Below are positions 41,429 through 42,604 of a DNA stretch of 42,604 nucleotides, piece after piece. The notes under the pieces were generated by a model that was given only the letters and a program-made list of their open reading frames with translations, ran no database searches and was not told the DNA's origin. Where the stretch lies: contig CYKH01000904.1 of assembly GCA_001460835.1 (NCBI GenBank), forward strand, positions 27,670 through 70,273. The letters are read 5' to 3'. Both the position numbers and the translations under genes were made by a program. Within the stretch, counting starts at the first letter, position 1, and every line of letters starts with the position of its first letter. The stretch comes from Bodo saltans (taxonomy: Eukaryota > Euglenozoa > Kinetoplastea > Eubodonida > Bodonidae).

Positions 41429-42604
41429 GCACTACCGACTGTTCATATCAACTCTGTCATCGGTCATGTATGTCACCGCAATCAACATGCAGGTGCTGAA
41501 CGTCACTCTCATGTTGCCCGCCTTTGCCACAGTGTCCAAGCCCCTTGCGGTCAACATCACATTCAGTTTGTGGAATGCCCTCAACATCACACCATCACAG
41601 ATTGTGTTTACGGACAGTGCACGAGGGCCACAAAGTAAACTCGTTAGCGTGACTGGCCTCGCACCTGGGTTTGGGAGCTTGGCGCTCATCCCGTTGCTGA
41701 CTCCTGAAACCAGTACAGTCCTTCCTGGCTTCGACACGATGGAAATACGGTCACTCATTACCTTCGATATTTTGTACAATGGAGCGACGCTGAGCACGGA
41801 TGTCAAGCGGACCACCACCATCAACAACAACAACGTCAACACGTTTTCCCTTTCCATGTCCAGTTTTGCTGCCAATGTCACAGCCCGAGTTCTTATCTGG
41901 AAAGTACTTTCACTCGATGGGTCGCAAGAACTGCCAACGTCGATTCAGAATGGGTCAGTAGCACTGGGTGATGACGTCGGCATCATTGTAAGCCCCACGC
42001 AGTTTGTGTTCAACAGTGCCAACGCCGCCTCACTGACACGGAGCTTCACCATCTCGTGCTTTGCGAAAAGCGGCGCCACTGTGATGTTGGCGGTATACTG
42101 GAGCGATACACCGCTGCCTCGTGTCTTCAATGCATCGTACATTGCTACTGTTGTGATCTCAAAGGACTGGAGTTTGCAGCTCAGAGGGTTTCCGCTAGTC
42201 GTATACGATGGTGTTCTGAACGCTGTGACCTTTACCGTTGTACTCATTGACCCCGCTACCTCCAACGCAACGAACGCATCTGCAATTGCCAACAGTCCCC
42301 GTAGTTCCGTGAGCGTGGCCATGGTCCCACGCATCAACTGTGCAGGCATCATGACACTCACTCCTCAGAGGTCTCTACTCTGGACGCAATCCCTCTCGGA
42401 CTCACCAACGGTTGTCATAAACTCCACCTTGAACACCAGCAGAAGCCAGTCTTGTGACATTGATTTTTCCATGTCGTCCCCACTGACTGTGCTTTTCAGT
42501 CAGTTCGAGCCCGCCATCAACACATCTCGCCGTCTTCTGTTAAGCAGCTACACCACAGCACCAAAAGCCTCCCCAGTCCTCTACGGCTCGTTGCATCATC
42601 ATCA
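41415..42604 (+). CDS. Repetitive secreted or surface glycoprotein fragment (runs off the window)
   Basis: A frame open from the ATG at 41415 to the window end (396 codons, no stop), and open upstream back to a stop at 41262. It overlaps the end of the AMP deaminase-like ORF by 14 bases in another frame. The sequence is rich in Ser, Thr, Val and N-x-S/T sequons (NVT, NIT, NAS, NATN, NST), typical of extracellular beta-sandwich modules. A motif of form [TS]-P-x-Q/R-x-x-x-x recurs at P60 (ITPSQIVF), P194 (VSPTQFVF) and P317 (LTPQRSLL), giving repeat units of about 125-135 residues. No signal peptide is visible, so the true N-terminus is probably absent. Function is unknown. Confidence 0.6.
   Translation, partial: MTIVEHYRLFISTLSSVMYVTAINMQVLNVTLMLPAFATVSKPLAVNITFSLWNALNITPSQIVFTDSARGPQSKLVSVTGLAPGFGSLALIPLLTPETSTVLPGFDTMEIRSLITFDILYNGATLSTDVKRTTTINNNNVNTFSLSMSSFAANVTARVLIWKVLSLDGSQELPTSIQNGSVALGDDVGIIVSPTQFVFNSANAASLTRSFTISCFAKSGATVMLAVYWSDTPLPRVFNASYIATVVISKDWSLQLRGFPLVVYDGVLNAVTFTVVLIDPATSNATNASAIANSPRSSVSVAMVPRINCAGIMTLTPQRSLLWTQSLSDSPTVVINSTLNTSRSQSCDIDFSMSSPLTVLFSQFEPAINTSRRLLLSSYTTAPKASPVLYGSLHHH

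Noticed and set aside
41415-41520. Continuation of AMP deaminase in the next frame (AINMQVLN resembles the family's ANIxVLN)
   Set aside because: The similarity covers only a few residues, and the downstream frame lacks the family's FRPHCGE and DDP motifs and is clearly extracellular-type sequence.
41432-42361. Long minus-strand ORFs (41432-41881 and 41945-42361)
   Set aside because: They mirror an uninterrupted plus-strand frame with repeated motifs and N-glycosylation sites. They have no homologous features and would be the only minus-strand genes.
1-42604. Mobile elements, CRISPR arrays, tRNA or rRNA genes
   Set aside because: Reading both strands gave no transposase, reverse transcriptase, terminal repeats, spacer array or RNA-gene signature. 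A profile-based scan could still find a diverged tRNA.

Overview
This window looks like nuclear DNA from a kinetoplastid protist. A free-living bodonid such as Bodo saltans fits best, but that is inference: no spliced-leader, rRNA or kinetoplast marker is present to settle it. About 22 genes lie on the + strand with no strand switch. No spliceosomal intron is needed in any recognised gene. Gaps are mostly 100-500 bp and usually hold long pyrimidine tracts followed by AG shortly before an ATG, the signature of trans-splicing from a polycistronic transcript. The gene content is eukaryotic: ALG3, CD36/LIMP-2, a DENN protein, AMP deaminase, a PIG-S-like protein and an axonemal dynein light chain-like protein.

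Layout. 1-11.2 kb: 3' part of an ABC-F ATPase with an eIF3g-like zinc knuckle, ALG3 mannosyltransferase, a PPP-family phosphatase, a PARP-zinc-finger plus double PBZ protein, an EDR1-type transglutaminase-like plus kinase protein, a HAD phosphatase and a DUF72 protein. 11.4-16.2 kb: a TPR co-chaperone-like protein and a long EF-hand/low-complexity protein split into four reading-frame pieces. 16.4-25.2 kb: a CD36-family protein, a DENND6-like protein, a GNAT-like protein, a single-RRM protein and a WD40 protein. 25.4-33.3 kb: three proteins of unknown function (one with repeated F-K/R-P motifs) and a twofold-repeated multi-pass membrane protein split into two frames. 33.6-42.6 kb: a PIG-S-like protein, an axonemal dynein light chain-like coiled coil, a small membrane protein, a LYR plus SirB1-like protein, a truncated and metal-site-degenerate AMP deaminase, and a repetitive secreted or surface glycoprotein that runs off the window.

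The most striking structural signal is six direct, adjacent, imperfect duplications of about 150-340 bp (13.25, 14.84, 15.75, 22.8, 31.5 and 39.5 kb). Four interrupt reading frames, and removing one copy restores a single frame exactly in each case. In the 31.5 kb pair all differences are synonymous. This pattern suggests unmerged allelic contig ends in an assembly more than real gene decay, but recent tandem duplication is not excluded. A similar misjoin could explain the abrupt switch from AMP deaminase to a surface-repeat ORF near 41.4 kb.

Neighbouring genes show no functional clustering, as expected for kinetoplastid transcription units. I found no mobile element, CRISPR array, tRNA or rRNA gene. 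Several domain combinations are unusual and worth checking, but I do not see a multi-gene novel system.
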